Assembly: GCA_031279735.1 (NCBI GenBank)
Contig: JAITHX010000004.1
Location: forward strand, 1-10,750
Origin: Prevotellaceae bacterium
GTDB taxonomy: Bacteria; Bacteroidota; Bacteroidia; Bacteroidales; UBA932
Length of the DNA: 10,750 nt
Direction: 5' to 3'
This document shows positions 1-6,016 of this stretch, one piece after another (within the stretch, counting starts at the first letter, position 1; each line of letters starts with the position of its first letter). The notes under the pieces are model-generated. The model made no database searches. It saw only the letters and a program-made list of their open reading frames with translations, and was not told the DNA's origin. The position numbers and the translations under genes were made by a program.

Positions 1-1
1 T

Positions 2-1312
2 GAAGGCGTCGAGGTTCTTTCGAACTCGATAAATGATTTGGTAATAGCTCAGGCGAACAGACACGGCATCGAGCTGGATGCCCGAATCCCGTCCGGCGAC
101 CTCTTGAGCAGTCTGATAACGCAAACAAGCCGGAAAGAGAATAAAAAGGTGGCGATCCTAATCGACGAATGTGACAAAATCAGTTCGGATTTTCCGGACA
201 ATCAGGAAACGACGGAAGAAGTGTGCAGATTGCTTCAGAACTTTTATATCCGCATCAAGGCGAACGATCAGTACCTGCGTTTCGTGTTCATAGCCGACAT
301 GTCGAGGTTCGCGAAGTTCGGCGTCTTCTCGGAACTGAACAGTCTGATCCGTATTTCCTCGCGCAAAAGGTGCGGCGAAATGTGCGGATTTACGGAGGAG
401 GAAATAGTTCGATGTTTTCCGGACTATATAGCGGATGCGGCAAAGGCGACGGGCGACACTCCGGAGGGTCTGCTCGAAAGGATGCGCGACTATTACGGCG
501 GGTTCTGCTTCGACGGGGCGCACAGATTGTACAATCCGTATTCCGTTCTGTGTTTTTTCAGGGAAAAGGCGTTCCGCAACTACTGGACGGAATCCGACAA
601 CTACAAGTCTATAGCAAGATATTTCAGGACGAAGAAGCTGACGGTCGAACAGTTTCGCGAAATTCTCGTATCGGACGACTTCGATCGCATGCCGGGCGAA
701 GTGTTCGGCATTTCGCCGGAAAGATTCCTGTATCAGAGCGGCTGCCTGACGATTCGCAAAGAGGGCGATTCGACCTTCATCCTCGATTACCCCAACAGGG
801 AAGTTCGCGACGCGATGTCGGAATTGCAGCCGCGAAACATCCGGTCGGCCGCCGGTTCGTTTGAAAACCCGCGCACCCTGCTGCTGACCGCACTCTCGAA
901 AAAGAATATCGAAATGTTGACCAAGGCGCTGAACTCCCTGCTTGCAGACATTCCCTTCGACCACTTCGCATCCGCCGGAGAAAGCGACACCCCCCGCTGC
1001 GAATTTACGGTGCGCGAACGGCTCTACCGCTCTTCGATTTTCGCCTTCCTGCGCGGCTGCGGAGTGGAGGCTTTCGCCGAAATGCACACCAACCTCGGCC
1101 GCAGCGACCTCGTAGTCCGATACGGGGGCAACACTTTCGTTCTGGAACTGAAAGCGGTGCGCGAACCGGAGAAAGTCCCCGCCATACTCGCCGAAGCCGA
1201 GAAACTGATGAGGGCGAAGAACTATCTCGTTCCCTTTCCGGGCGCGACGGGGCTGGCGCTGGTAATCGACAGCGCAAAACATCGGATAACGGATGTGTTA
1301 GAAATAACCTGA
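2..1312 (+). CDS. AAA-ATPase-like protein with C-terminal PD-(D/E)XK nuclease domain (5' partial)
   Basis: The frame is open to the left edge, so this is the 3' part of a longer gene; the TTG at 38 is not a credible start. Numbering from the codon at base 2, a Walker B-type VAILIDECD is at residues 50-58, a sensor-like FIADMSRF at about 96-103, then CGFTEEEI (128-135), YYGGFCF (164-170) and LYNPYSVL (176-183). This series is typical of the AAA-ATPase_like family (PF09820). The C-terminus has GRSDLVV with Asp 369 and VLELK with Glu 382 and Lys 384, matching the D...ExK core of the PD-(D/E)XK domain usually attached to this family. The Walker A loop must lie upstream. Family members are numerous in Bacteroidota, often in many copies per genome, and their role is poorly established; a DNA-directed activity is only inferred. 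The repeat-rich gap after the stop suggests it is transcribed apart from the downstream genes. Confidence 0.9.
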   Translation, partial: EGVEVLSNSINDLVIAQANRHGIELDARIPSGDLLSSLITQTSRKENKKVAILIDECDKISSDFPDNQETTEEVCRLLQNFYIRIKANDQYLRFVFIADMSRFAKFGVFSELNSLIRISSRKRCGEMCGFTEEEIVRCFPDYIADAAKATGDTPEGLLERMRDYYGGFCFDGAHRLYNPYSVLCFFREKAFRNYWTESDNYKSIARYFRTKKLTVEQFREILVSDDFDRMPGEVFGISPERFLYQSGCLTIRKEGDSTFILDYPNREVRDAMSELQPRNIRSAAGSFENPRTLLLTALSKKNIEMLTKALNSLLADIPFDHFASAGESDTPRCEFTVRERLYRSSIFAFLRGCGVEAFAEMHTNLGRSDLVVRYGGNTFVLELKAVREPEKVPAILAEAEKLMRAKNYLVPFPGATGLALVIDSAKHRITDVLEIT

Positions 1313-1399
1313 TCAATTACGAATTACAAATTACGAATTACGACCTGCGGACATACAGCCGAAGTCGGTCGTAATTCGTAATTCGTAATTCGTAATTGA
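1313..1399. repeat. Long inverted repeat (33-bp arms) directly after the stop codon
   Basis: Arms at 1313-1345 and 1367-1399 are reverse complements at 32 of 33 positions; the one mismatch is A1328 against C1384. The loop is 1346-1366. The left arm is made of AATTACG heptamers and the right arm of the complementary CGTAATT heptamers. The first arm starts on the base after the TGA at 1310-1312. As RNA it would form a long, mostly A-U stem. No T-run follows, so it is not a standard intrinsic terminator, but it could stabilise the 3' end of the upstream mRNA. Confidence 0.9.
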
Positions 1400-1498
1400 C
1401 AGGTCTTCGTAATTCGTAATTGATACAGCCGAAGTCGGTCGTAATTCGTAATTCGTAATTCGTAATTGACAGGTCTTCGTAATTCGTAATTCGTAATT
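1353..1498. repeat. 70-bp-period tandem duplication built from CGTAATT heptamers
   Basis: Bases 1353-1421 and 1423-1491 are identical over 69 bp, giving a perfect two-copy tandem repeat with a 70-bp period. Each copy holds a unique core (ATACAGCCGAAGTCGG), four CGTAATT heptamers, a GACAGGTCTT spacer and at least two more heptamers; the last run has three (1478-1498). In total there are 13 forward CGTAATT units. Because the copies are identical, the left arm at 1313-1345 could pair with 1367-1399 or equally with 1437-1469. This looks like an intergenic repeat that grew by slippage or recombination. No coding potential is seen in it. Confidence 0.9.
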
Positions 1499-1512
1499 AG
1501 AAAAAAACATTA

Positions 1513-1520
1513 TACCTTTG
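1513..1520 (+). promoter_or_regulatory. Candidate Bacteroidota-type -7 promoter element
   Basis: TACCTTTG is an exact match to the TAnnTTTG -7 consensus used by the primary sigma factor of Bacteroidota. It sits 46 bp before the adaptor ATG, in the only large intergenic gap, which would give a leader of about 40 nt. No clear TTTG -33 element is seen at the expected distance, since that position falls in the CGTAATT repeat tract. An 8-mer with six fixed bases is expected a few times by chance in a window this size, so position is the main support. Confidence 0.45.
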
Positions 1521-1566
1521 GGCGATTTATTTTAAAAGGAACATAGTGTGTAATATCTTGTAATAC

Positions 1567-3015
1567 ATGAAAAAGAAAACGTACGTCATAATAGGACTCG
1601 CGGCTGCGGCGGCTGTTGCAATATTTTATTTTTCGAGATCGAAGGAGGATGCATCCCAAAAGGTGAAGGCGCAGAAGGGTCTTTTCGAAATTGTGGTCAG
1701 CACAACCGGCGAACTTCAAGCCTCGTCGATGGTGCGGATAGACGCTCCCGACGAACTTAGAGGACGAAACGTCAGAGTCGGCGACGTGAAGATTCTGGAC
1801 ATGATTCCCGAAGGCACCATTGTGGATTCGGGGGATTATGTGGCTTCGCTCGACCCCTCGAGTCTCGACAACACCAAGAAAAACACCGAAACCGAACTCG
1901 AACAGATCAGATCGCAGTATGAAAACGCTCTCGTGGACACATCGCTGAATCTGAAATCGCTCCGTGATAATATCCAGAATCTTCTGTTCAATCTGGAGGA
2001 ATCCAAAATCATCGTCGAACAGAGTATCTACGAGCCTCCCGCCACCCAGCGCAAGGCGCAGAACGACTACGAGAGAGCTTTGCGCAACTACGAACAGGAA
2101 CAGAAAAAGTATCAGCTGCGAAAGGAGCAGGAAACGGGCAAGATAAAGGATATTCAGATACGCCTCATGAGGAAGGAGGACGAATACAAAGATTTGATGA
2201 CGCTTCTGAGCAAATTCAGAATCTTCGCGCCCTCGCCCGGAATGATCATATATTATAAGGAGTGGAGCGGGGACAAGCGCAAGGCGGGTTCCAGCATAAA
2301 CCCTTGGGACAAGACCATAGCCACTCTGCCCGACCTCTCGGTAATGGTTTCCAAAACCTACGTGAACGAGGTTGATATAAGCAAGGTCAAGGCGGGACAG
2401 AGCGTAAGAGTAGGGGTGGACGCTTTCCCCGACAAGAAATACACGGGCGCCATCACTTCGGTGGCGAATACCGGCGAACAGCTGAAAAATTCCGATGCCA
2501 AAGTGTTTGAAGTACTGGTGCTGATGAATGAATCCGACACTATTCTGCGTCCTTCCATGACCACTTCCAACGAAATACTCATTTCCTCGACCAGCAATGT
2601 GGTTTATCTCCCTCTGGAAGCCATTTACGCCGATTCGCTTCCCTTTGTCTATCGCTCCAACGGCACCAAACAGATTGTCATCACCGGCGAAATGAACGAC
2701 AATTTCAGAATCATCGAACAGGGAATAAACGAGGGCGACGAAGTCTATCTGTCAACTCCGCCGCATCCCGAAACATTCAAACTCGCCGGACAGGAGCTTA
2801 TCCCCCTGATTCGGGAACGCGAAACGAAGAAGAAAGAAGAGGAAAACCGCAAGGAAAACGAGAAGTCCGAGTTTCGCAGAAGACGGGGACAGGGCGAAGG
2901 ATTCGGCGGACAGTTCCCCCCGCCCGACGGTCAGCGTCGTCAGGGTCAGCGTCAGGGAGGAGGTCAGCGGCAGGGCGGCGGACAGCGTCAACAAGGCGGA
3001 GGCGGAAGAAGATAA
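1567..3015 (+). CDS. MacA/HlyD-type efflux periplasmic adaptor (membrane fusion protein)
   Basis: A 482-residue adaptor that would link an inner-membrane transporter to an outer-membrane channel. A hydrophobic anchor spans residues 5-22 after MKKK, with no evident lipobox or cleavage site. The first lipoyl half is about 75-96 (EGTIVDSGDYVASLD), a charged coiled-coil hairpin is about 100-215, and the second lipoyl half is about 218-256 (FAPSPGMIIYY). The beta-barrel is about 260-340 (NEVDISKVKAGQSVRV) and a membrane-proximal domain about 345-396. A charged helix (415-440) and a Gly/Gln/Arg-rich tail (441-482) follow, which the core family does not need. ATG 1567 is chosen because the frame is stopped three bases upstream. 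AAAGGA at 1535-1540 is too far away to act as a normal ribosome binding site. The MacB-type permease follows after 84 bp, so the pair is MacAB-like; the cargo cannot be told. Confidence 0.93.
   Translation: MKKKTYVIIGLAAAAAVAIFYFSRSKEDASQKVKAQKGLFEIVVSTTGELQASSMVRIDAPDELRGRNVRVGDVKILDMIPEGTIVDSGDYVASLDPSSLDNTKKNTETELEQIRSQYENALVDTSLNLKSLRDNIQNLLFNLEESKIIVEQSIYEPPATQRKAQNDYERALRNYEQEQKKYQLRKEQETGKIKDIQIRLMRKEDEYKDLMTLLSKFRIFAPSPGMIIYYKEWSGDKRKAGSSINPWDKTIATLPDLSVMVSKTYVNEVDISKVKAGQSVRVGVDAFPDKKYTGAITSVANTGEQLKNSDAKVFEVLVLMNESDTILRPSMTTSNEILISSTSNVVYLPLEAIYADSLPFVYRSNGTKQIVITGEMNDNFRIIEQGINEGDEVYLSTPPHPETFKLAGQELIPLIRERETKKKEEENRKENEKSEFRRRRGQGEGFGGQFPPPDGQRRQGQRQGGGQRQGGGQRQQGGGGRR
2929..3012 (+). 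repeat. In-frame GQRQGG-type repeat encoding the adaptor C-terminal tail
   Basis: The last 28 codons of the adaptor are degenerate repeats of Gly-Gln-Arg-Gln-Gly-Gly, read as GQRRQ, GQRQGG, GQRQGG, GQRQQGG and GGRR. At DNA level GGTCAGCG/GGACAGCG units recur every 15-18 bases, a pattern expected from slippage. The tail is strongly basic and probably disordered, and would sit in the periplasm near the inner membrane. Confidence 0.8.
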
Positions 3016-3030
3016 TAAAGGCAATAATCG

Positions 3031-3038
3031 AAAGGAGA
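3031..3038 (+). promoter_or_regulatory. Shine-Dalgarno-like AAAGGAGA, displaced from the start codon
   Basis: AAAGGAGA is the best SD-like sequence in the adaptor-permease gap. It lies about 60 bases before ATG 3100 and 76 before ATG 3115, far beyond the usual 5-10 base spacing. The interval is largely filled by 11-bp tandem repeats. It may be unrelated to translation, since Bacteroidota genes mostly do without SD pairing, or it may be a former site pushed away by repeat expansion. Confidence 0.25.
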
Positions 3039-3054
3039 CAATCAGTATAAACAA

Positions 3055-3098
3055 AACGATACTATAACGATACTATAACGACACTATAACGATACTAT
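3055..3098. repeat. Four tandem 11-bp repeats in the permease leader
   Basis: AACGATACTAT occurs at 3055-3065, 3066-3076, 3077-3087 (one change, T to C) and 3088-3098. The array ends one base before ATG 3100. A shortened fifth unit, AACGCTAT at 3107-3114, directly precedes a second in-frame ATG at 3115. The period is near one DNA helical turn, so the copies present the same face of the helix. Confidence 0.92.
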
Positions 3099-3099
3099 T

Positions 3100-4449
3100 A
3101 TGCTGCAACGCTATATGCACGACATAATTATTGCTCTCGAAGCCATCATGAGCAATAAACTGAAATCCATGCTTACGGCTCTGGGTATCATTTTCGGCGT
3201 CGCCGCCGTCATCAGCATGCTGGCAATCGGAAACGGCGCTCAGCAGGAGATTCTGGAACAGATCAAAATGGTTGGAGTAAACAACATCGTTGTGGTTCCG
3301 GTGCTGGCGAACGACAAGGAGGAGGCGTCGAGCGAGGGCGAAGCGCAGGCAAAGAAGTTTTCGCCCGGACTGACGCTCGCCGATGCGGATGCCATCAAGA
3401 GCGTGATACCGGGAGTGGAGAACATCAGTCCCGAAGTGAGCTACAATTCCGTGCTGCTGTATGGCGGCGTAAGATACCCTGCCAAAGTGCAGGGTGTTTC
3501 GGTGGATTACTTCAAACTCTACAATCTCCCGCTCGAATACGGCGTGTATTTCAACGCCGAACAGGATAAATACGGAGTTCCGGTCTGCGTCATCGGCAGC
3601 AACGTGAGGACTAAGTTCTTCAACGAAGTCGATCCGCTGGGCAAGTTCATAAAGTTCGGAAACATCTGGCTCAAGGTAATCGGCGTGCTGAAGAAAACCG
3701 ACATCACGGTCAGCTCCTTCGACAATGCCGGCGTAAACGTTTACAACGACAATATTTTCGTTCCCGTCACCACCGTCCTGCTGAGATACAAGAACAGAGC
3801 GGTGCTCAACAAGCCGTCGGGTTCGAGTTCGGCAATATTCGTGGGCGGAGGAAGCATAGTCGTAAGATCGGGGACGGCATCGAACGCCGAAACCAACTAT
3901 CATCAGCTCGACCGAATAATAGTGCAGATGGAAGCCACCGAAGCGCTCAACTCCACCACCGAAGTGCTCAGCCGAATGATGATCCGCCGGCATCAGGGCG
4001 TGAAGGACTACGAAATAACCGTGCCGGAAATGCTCCTGAAGCAGCAGCAGCGAACCAAGGACATTTTCAATATCGTTCTGGGCGCCATCGCCGGCATCTC
4101 GCTTCTGGTGGGCGGAATAGGAATCATGAACATCATGTTCGCCTCGGTCATGGAGCGAATCAAGGAAATAGGAACAAGACTCGCCATCGGAGCGAAGAAG
4201 TCCGACATAGTGGCTCAGTTTCTCTCCGAAGCCATACTCATCAGCGTCAGCGGAGGTCTGATTGGCGTGGTGCTCGGTGTTCTGCTGTCGTATCTCATCA
4301 CAAGCATATTCGAGATAAAGACCATCGTTTCCGTCATCTCCGTGATTCTGGCGTTCGGAATATCCGCCGCCGTGGGGGTTATTTTCGGTTATGCTCCGGC
4401 GAAGAAGGCTTCGGAACGCGATCCCATAGAATCGTTGAGATACGAATAA
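3100..4449 (+). CDS. MacB/FtsX-type ABC transporter permease (no ATPase domain)
   Basis: A 449-residue permease with the MacB layout. The first transmembrane helix is about residues 22-44 within KLKSMLTALGIIFGVAAVIS, typical of MacB_PCD proteins. A periplasmic domain of about 45-320 follows, then three helices at about 324-351, 372-400 and 408-433 (FtsX domain). GTRLAIGAKKSDI (358-370) is the conserved cytoplasmic coupling segment, and APAKKASERDPIESLRYE closes the protein. Full MacB carries an N-terminal ATPase of some 220 residues; here it is absent, so a separate ATPase must work with it, and none is in the window. ATG 3115 (Met 6) is a plausible alternative start because family members usually begin only a few residues before this type of N-terminal helix. 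It works with the adaptor just upstream, probably moving substrates out of the periplasm or inner membrane by mechanotransmission. Confidence 0.93.
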   Translation: MLQRYMHDIIIALEAIMSNKLKSMLTALGIIFGVAAVISMLAIGNGAQQEILEQIKMVGVNNIVVVPVLANDKEEASSEGEAQAKKFSPGLTLADADAIKSVIPGVENISPEVSYNSVLLYGGVRYPAKVQGVSVDYFKLYNLPLEYGVYFNAEQDKYGVPVCVIGSNVRTKFFNEVDPLGKFIKFGNIWLKVIGVLKKTDITVSSFDNAGVNVYNDNIFVPVTTVLLRYKNRAVLNKPSGSSSAIFVGGGSIVVRSGTASNAETNYHQLDRIIVQMEATEALNSTTEVLSRMMIRRHQGVKDYEITVPEMLLKQQQRTKDIFNIVLGAIAGISLLVGGIGIMNIMFASVMERIKEIGTRLAIGAKKSDIVAQFLSEAILISVSGGLIGVVLGVLLSYLITSIFEIKTIVSVISVILAFGISAAVGVIFGYAPAKKASERDPIESLRYE

Positions 4450-4464
4450 GAAATATCCGGAACT

Positions 4465-5484
4465 GTGTTCGGCAAACTCGCTTCAAACAGAATAATGACC
4501 TCGCTGAGTCTTCTGACCGGCATCTTTGTCGTTTATCCCAACATCAACTCTTTCTTCTGGCATAGGGAGAACGTCGATGCGGAGTATTTCGTTTTCTTTT
4601 TCTTCCGCTACTTGTTCTTTTGCGCGCTGATACGGCTGCTGCTTTCAGTGAATATACTTCGGGCAACCTCGTTCACCTTCTTCGGACGGCTGCTGAAAAA
4701 CTTCCTGATTAGCATCGCGGCGTATCTGCTCTACGTGTGCATTTCCATTTTCCTGTCGCGGCACAACGACTGTTTCACCGGCGTGCTGTTCTTTCAGTTT
4801 GCCGTGGCTTGCCTGCTCTGCACCTTCGCGGGATACGCCTACTCCATGTATTCGTATCAGCGACACAAGGAAACTGAAATAGAGCAGCTGAAGATAGAAA
4901 ATCTCCAAAGCCGCTACGACGCCTTGTCGGGACGGATAAATCCGCACTTCTTCTTCAATTCCCTCAACGGCATAGCCGCTCTGGTGCGCGAGGAGAAAAA
5001 GGCGGAAACCCTCGAATATATCCACAAACTGTCGGGCGTGTTTCGCTATATTCTCCAGAGCGACGGAAAGGGTATGGTCAGACTCGGCGAAGAGCTTGAT
5101 TTTCTGAACGCGCTTCTGTATATATTCGAAATACGCTATGCCGACAAACTCAAATTCACAGTAAACATCGACAAACGGAAGCATGACGACCTGCAAATTC
5201 CCGTCCTGTCGCTCTTGCCGCTGATAGAAAACGTTGTGAAGCACAATGCGATCGACAGCGAAAACTTCATGACCGTTGCCGTTCGCCTCAACGAGGACAA
5301 CGAACTGACGGTATCCAACTCCGTGCACGAGAAACTCGAAGCGGCAGGCGACGGCGGCATAGGGCTGTCTAATCTGTCGGAACGCTTCAAACTCTTGACG
5401 AACACGGAAATCAGAATAGAAAGAACTCGGGAAACATTCACCGTGATTTTACCTTTGCTTCCCGTTTGCAAACATGAAAAATAA
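4465..5484 (+). CDS. LytS/YehU-type sensor histidine kinase
   Basis: A 339-residue membrane kinase. Four hydrophobic segments are at about residues 12-30, 42-62, 78-97 and 105-129. A short coiled coil (about 133-155) leads to the His_kinase domain (PF06580). GRINPHFFFNSLNGI carries the phospho-accepting His 161. The N box is LIENVVKHN (Glu 255, Asn 256) and the ATP-lid glycines are in GIGLSNLSERF (298-308). No extracytoplasmic sensor domain is present, so it probably senses through the membrane helices. It begins 15 bp after the permease stop, in the same frame. The start is uncertain: GTG 4465 gives Met-Phe-Gly, while ATG 4495 would shorten it by ten residues and keep the first helix. Such kinases are normally paired with a LytTR response regulator in the next gene, but here a cupin follows. 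Position suggests control of, or a response to, the upstream efflux genes, which is inference. Confidence 0.93.
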   Translation: MFGKLASNRIMTSLSLLTGIFVVYPNINSFFWHRENVDAEYFVFFFFRYLFFCALIRLLLSVNILRATSFTFFGRLLKNFLISIAAYLLYVCISIFLSRHNDCFTGVLFFQFAVACLLCTFAGYAYSMYSYQRHKETEIEQLKIENLQSRYDALSGRINPHFFFNSLNGIAALVREEKKAETLEYIHKLSGVFRYILQSDGKGMVRLGEELDFLNALLYIFEIRYADKLKFTVNIDKRKHDDLQIPVLSLLPLIENVVKHNAIDSENFMTVAVRLNEDNELTVSNSVHEKLEAAGDGGIGLSNLSERFKLLTNTEIRIERTRETFTVILPLLPVCKHEK

Positions 5485-6016
5485 TTCAAATTTGATGAAA
5501 TTAATAGATGAAACACTGCTTGACAGCGTATCCGCTCAAGCGCTTGAAAGTCCGCGACTGAGAATGAATCATAATTTTCACGCGGAATTGGACGATCCCG
5601 TCAACAGACTGCTGAACGCAATGGAGCCGGGCACCTATCTCCCGCCCCACCGCCACCTTAACCCCGATAAGAACGAGACGTTTCTGGTACTGAGAGGCTC
5701 AGTCGCGATCTTTCTTTTCGACGATAGGGGAACGCTACTCTCATCCACCGAAGTGTCGCCGCGCAAAGGCGTTTACGGAATGGAACTCGAAGCGGGCGTT
5801 TGGCATTCGCTCGCGGTTCTGGAACCCGCGACGGTTGTTTACGAAGTGAAACCCGGTCCCTTTGTGCCGGTATCGCCCGAAAATACCGCCCACTGGGCGC
5901 CTTCGCCCGCCGACTCTGCGGCGGCAGAGGCTTACATCGAACAGCTGCTGAATCTGCATCGCAGCGGAACTGAAACTTCTAAAACCTCTAAAACCTCTAA
6001 AACCCCTAAATCATGA
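5474..6016 (+). CDS. WbuC-type cupin-fold metalloprotein
   Basis: A 180-residue single-domain cupin. PRLRMNHNFH (27-36) and EPGTYLPPHRHLNPDKNETF (51-70) match the WbuC family. Likely metal ligands are His 59, His 61, Glu 68 and, on the second cupin motif, His 111 (GVWHSL). WbuC genes are known mostly from O-antigen and other surface polysaccharide clusters; the reaction is not established and is not claimed here. As given, it overlaps the kinase gene by 11 nt. The in-frame ATG at 5495 (Met 8, MKLIDETLLD) fits the usual family N-terminus better and would leave a 10-nt gap instead. The end carries a Thr-Ser-Lys repeat that is not part of the cupin fold. Its stop overlaps the GH31 start (ATGA), pointing to coupled translation and possibly a shared role in sugar metabolism. 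Confidence 0.85.
   Translation: MKNNSNLMKLIDETLLDSVSAQALESPRLRMNHNFHAELDDPVNRLLNAMEPGTYLPPHRHLNPDKNETFLVLRGSVAIFLFDDRGTLLSSTEVSPRKGVYGMELEAGVWHSLAVLEPATVVYEVKPGPFVPVSPENTAHWAPSPADSAAAEAYIEQLLNLHRSGTETSKTSKTSKTPKS
5975..6010. repeat. Four 9-bp repeats encoding (Thr-Ser-Lys)n at the cupin C-terminus
   Basis: Four in-frame nonamers (ACTTCTAAA, ACCTCTAAA twice, ACCCCTAAA) encode TSK TSK TSK TPK. The array lies just before the overlapping stop and start at 6013-6016. A gain or loss of one unit keeps the cupin frame and the GH31 start intact, so length variation would be tolerated. Confidence 0.85.

Noticed and set aside
158..1282. Long minus-strand open frame opposite the first gene
   Set aside because: The plus strand encodes clear AAA-ATPase-like and PD-(D/E)XK motifs; the antisense product resembles no family and is rich in His/Arg/Phe as shadow frames are.
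38..1312. TTG at 38 as the true start of the first gene
   Set aside because: The frame stays open to the window edge and the ATPase domain would lack its Walker A region; the gene is cut by the window instead.
2..1312. Anti-phage defence system
   Set aside because: The ATPase-nuclease fold invites this idea, but the visible neighbours are transport and housekeeping genes and the family is a common multi-copy one; nothing here supports a defence island.
1313..1399. Rho-independent terminator for the first gene
   Set aside because: The stem is long but mostly A-T and is followed by CAGGTC rather than a T-run, so a standard intrinsic terminator is not supported.
1313..1498. CRISPR array
   Set aside because: The units are 7-bp heptamers nested in a two-copy 70-bp tandem repeat, with identical rather than unique intervening sequence and no cas gene.
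3073..3993. Minus-strand open frame across the permease start
   Set aside because: It runs antisense to a well-conserved MacB-type permease and through the 11-bp repeat array; no motif supports it.
5450..5457. TACCTTTG as an internal promoter
   Set aside because: It lies within kinase coding sequence, lacks a -33 element, and the motif is expected a few times by chance; kept only as part of a finding, not as a feature.
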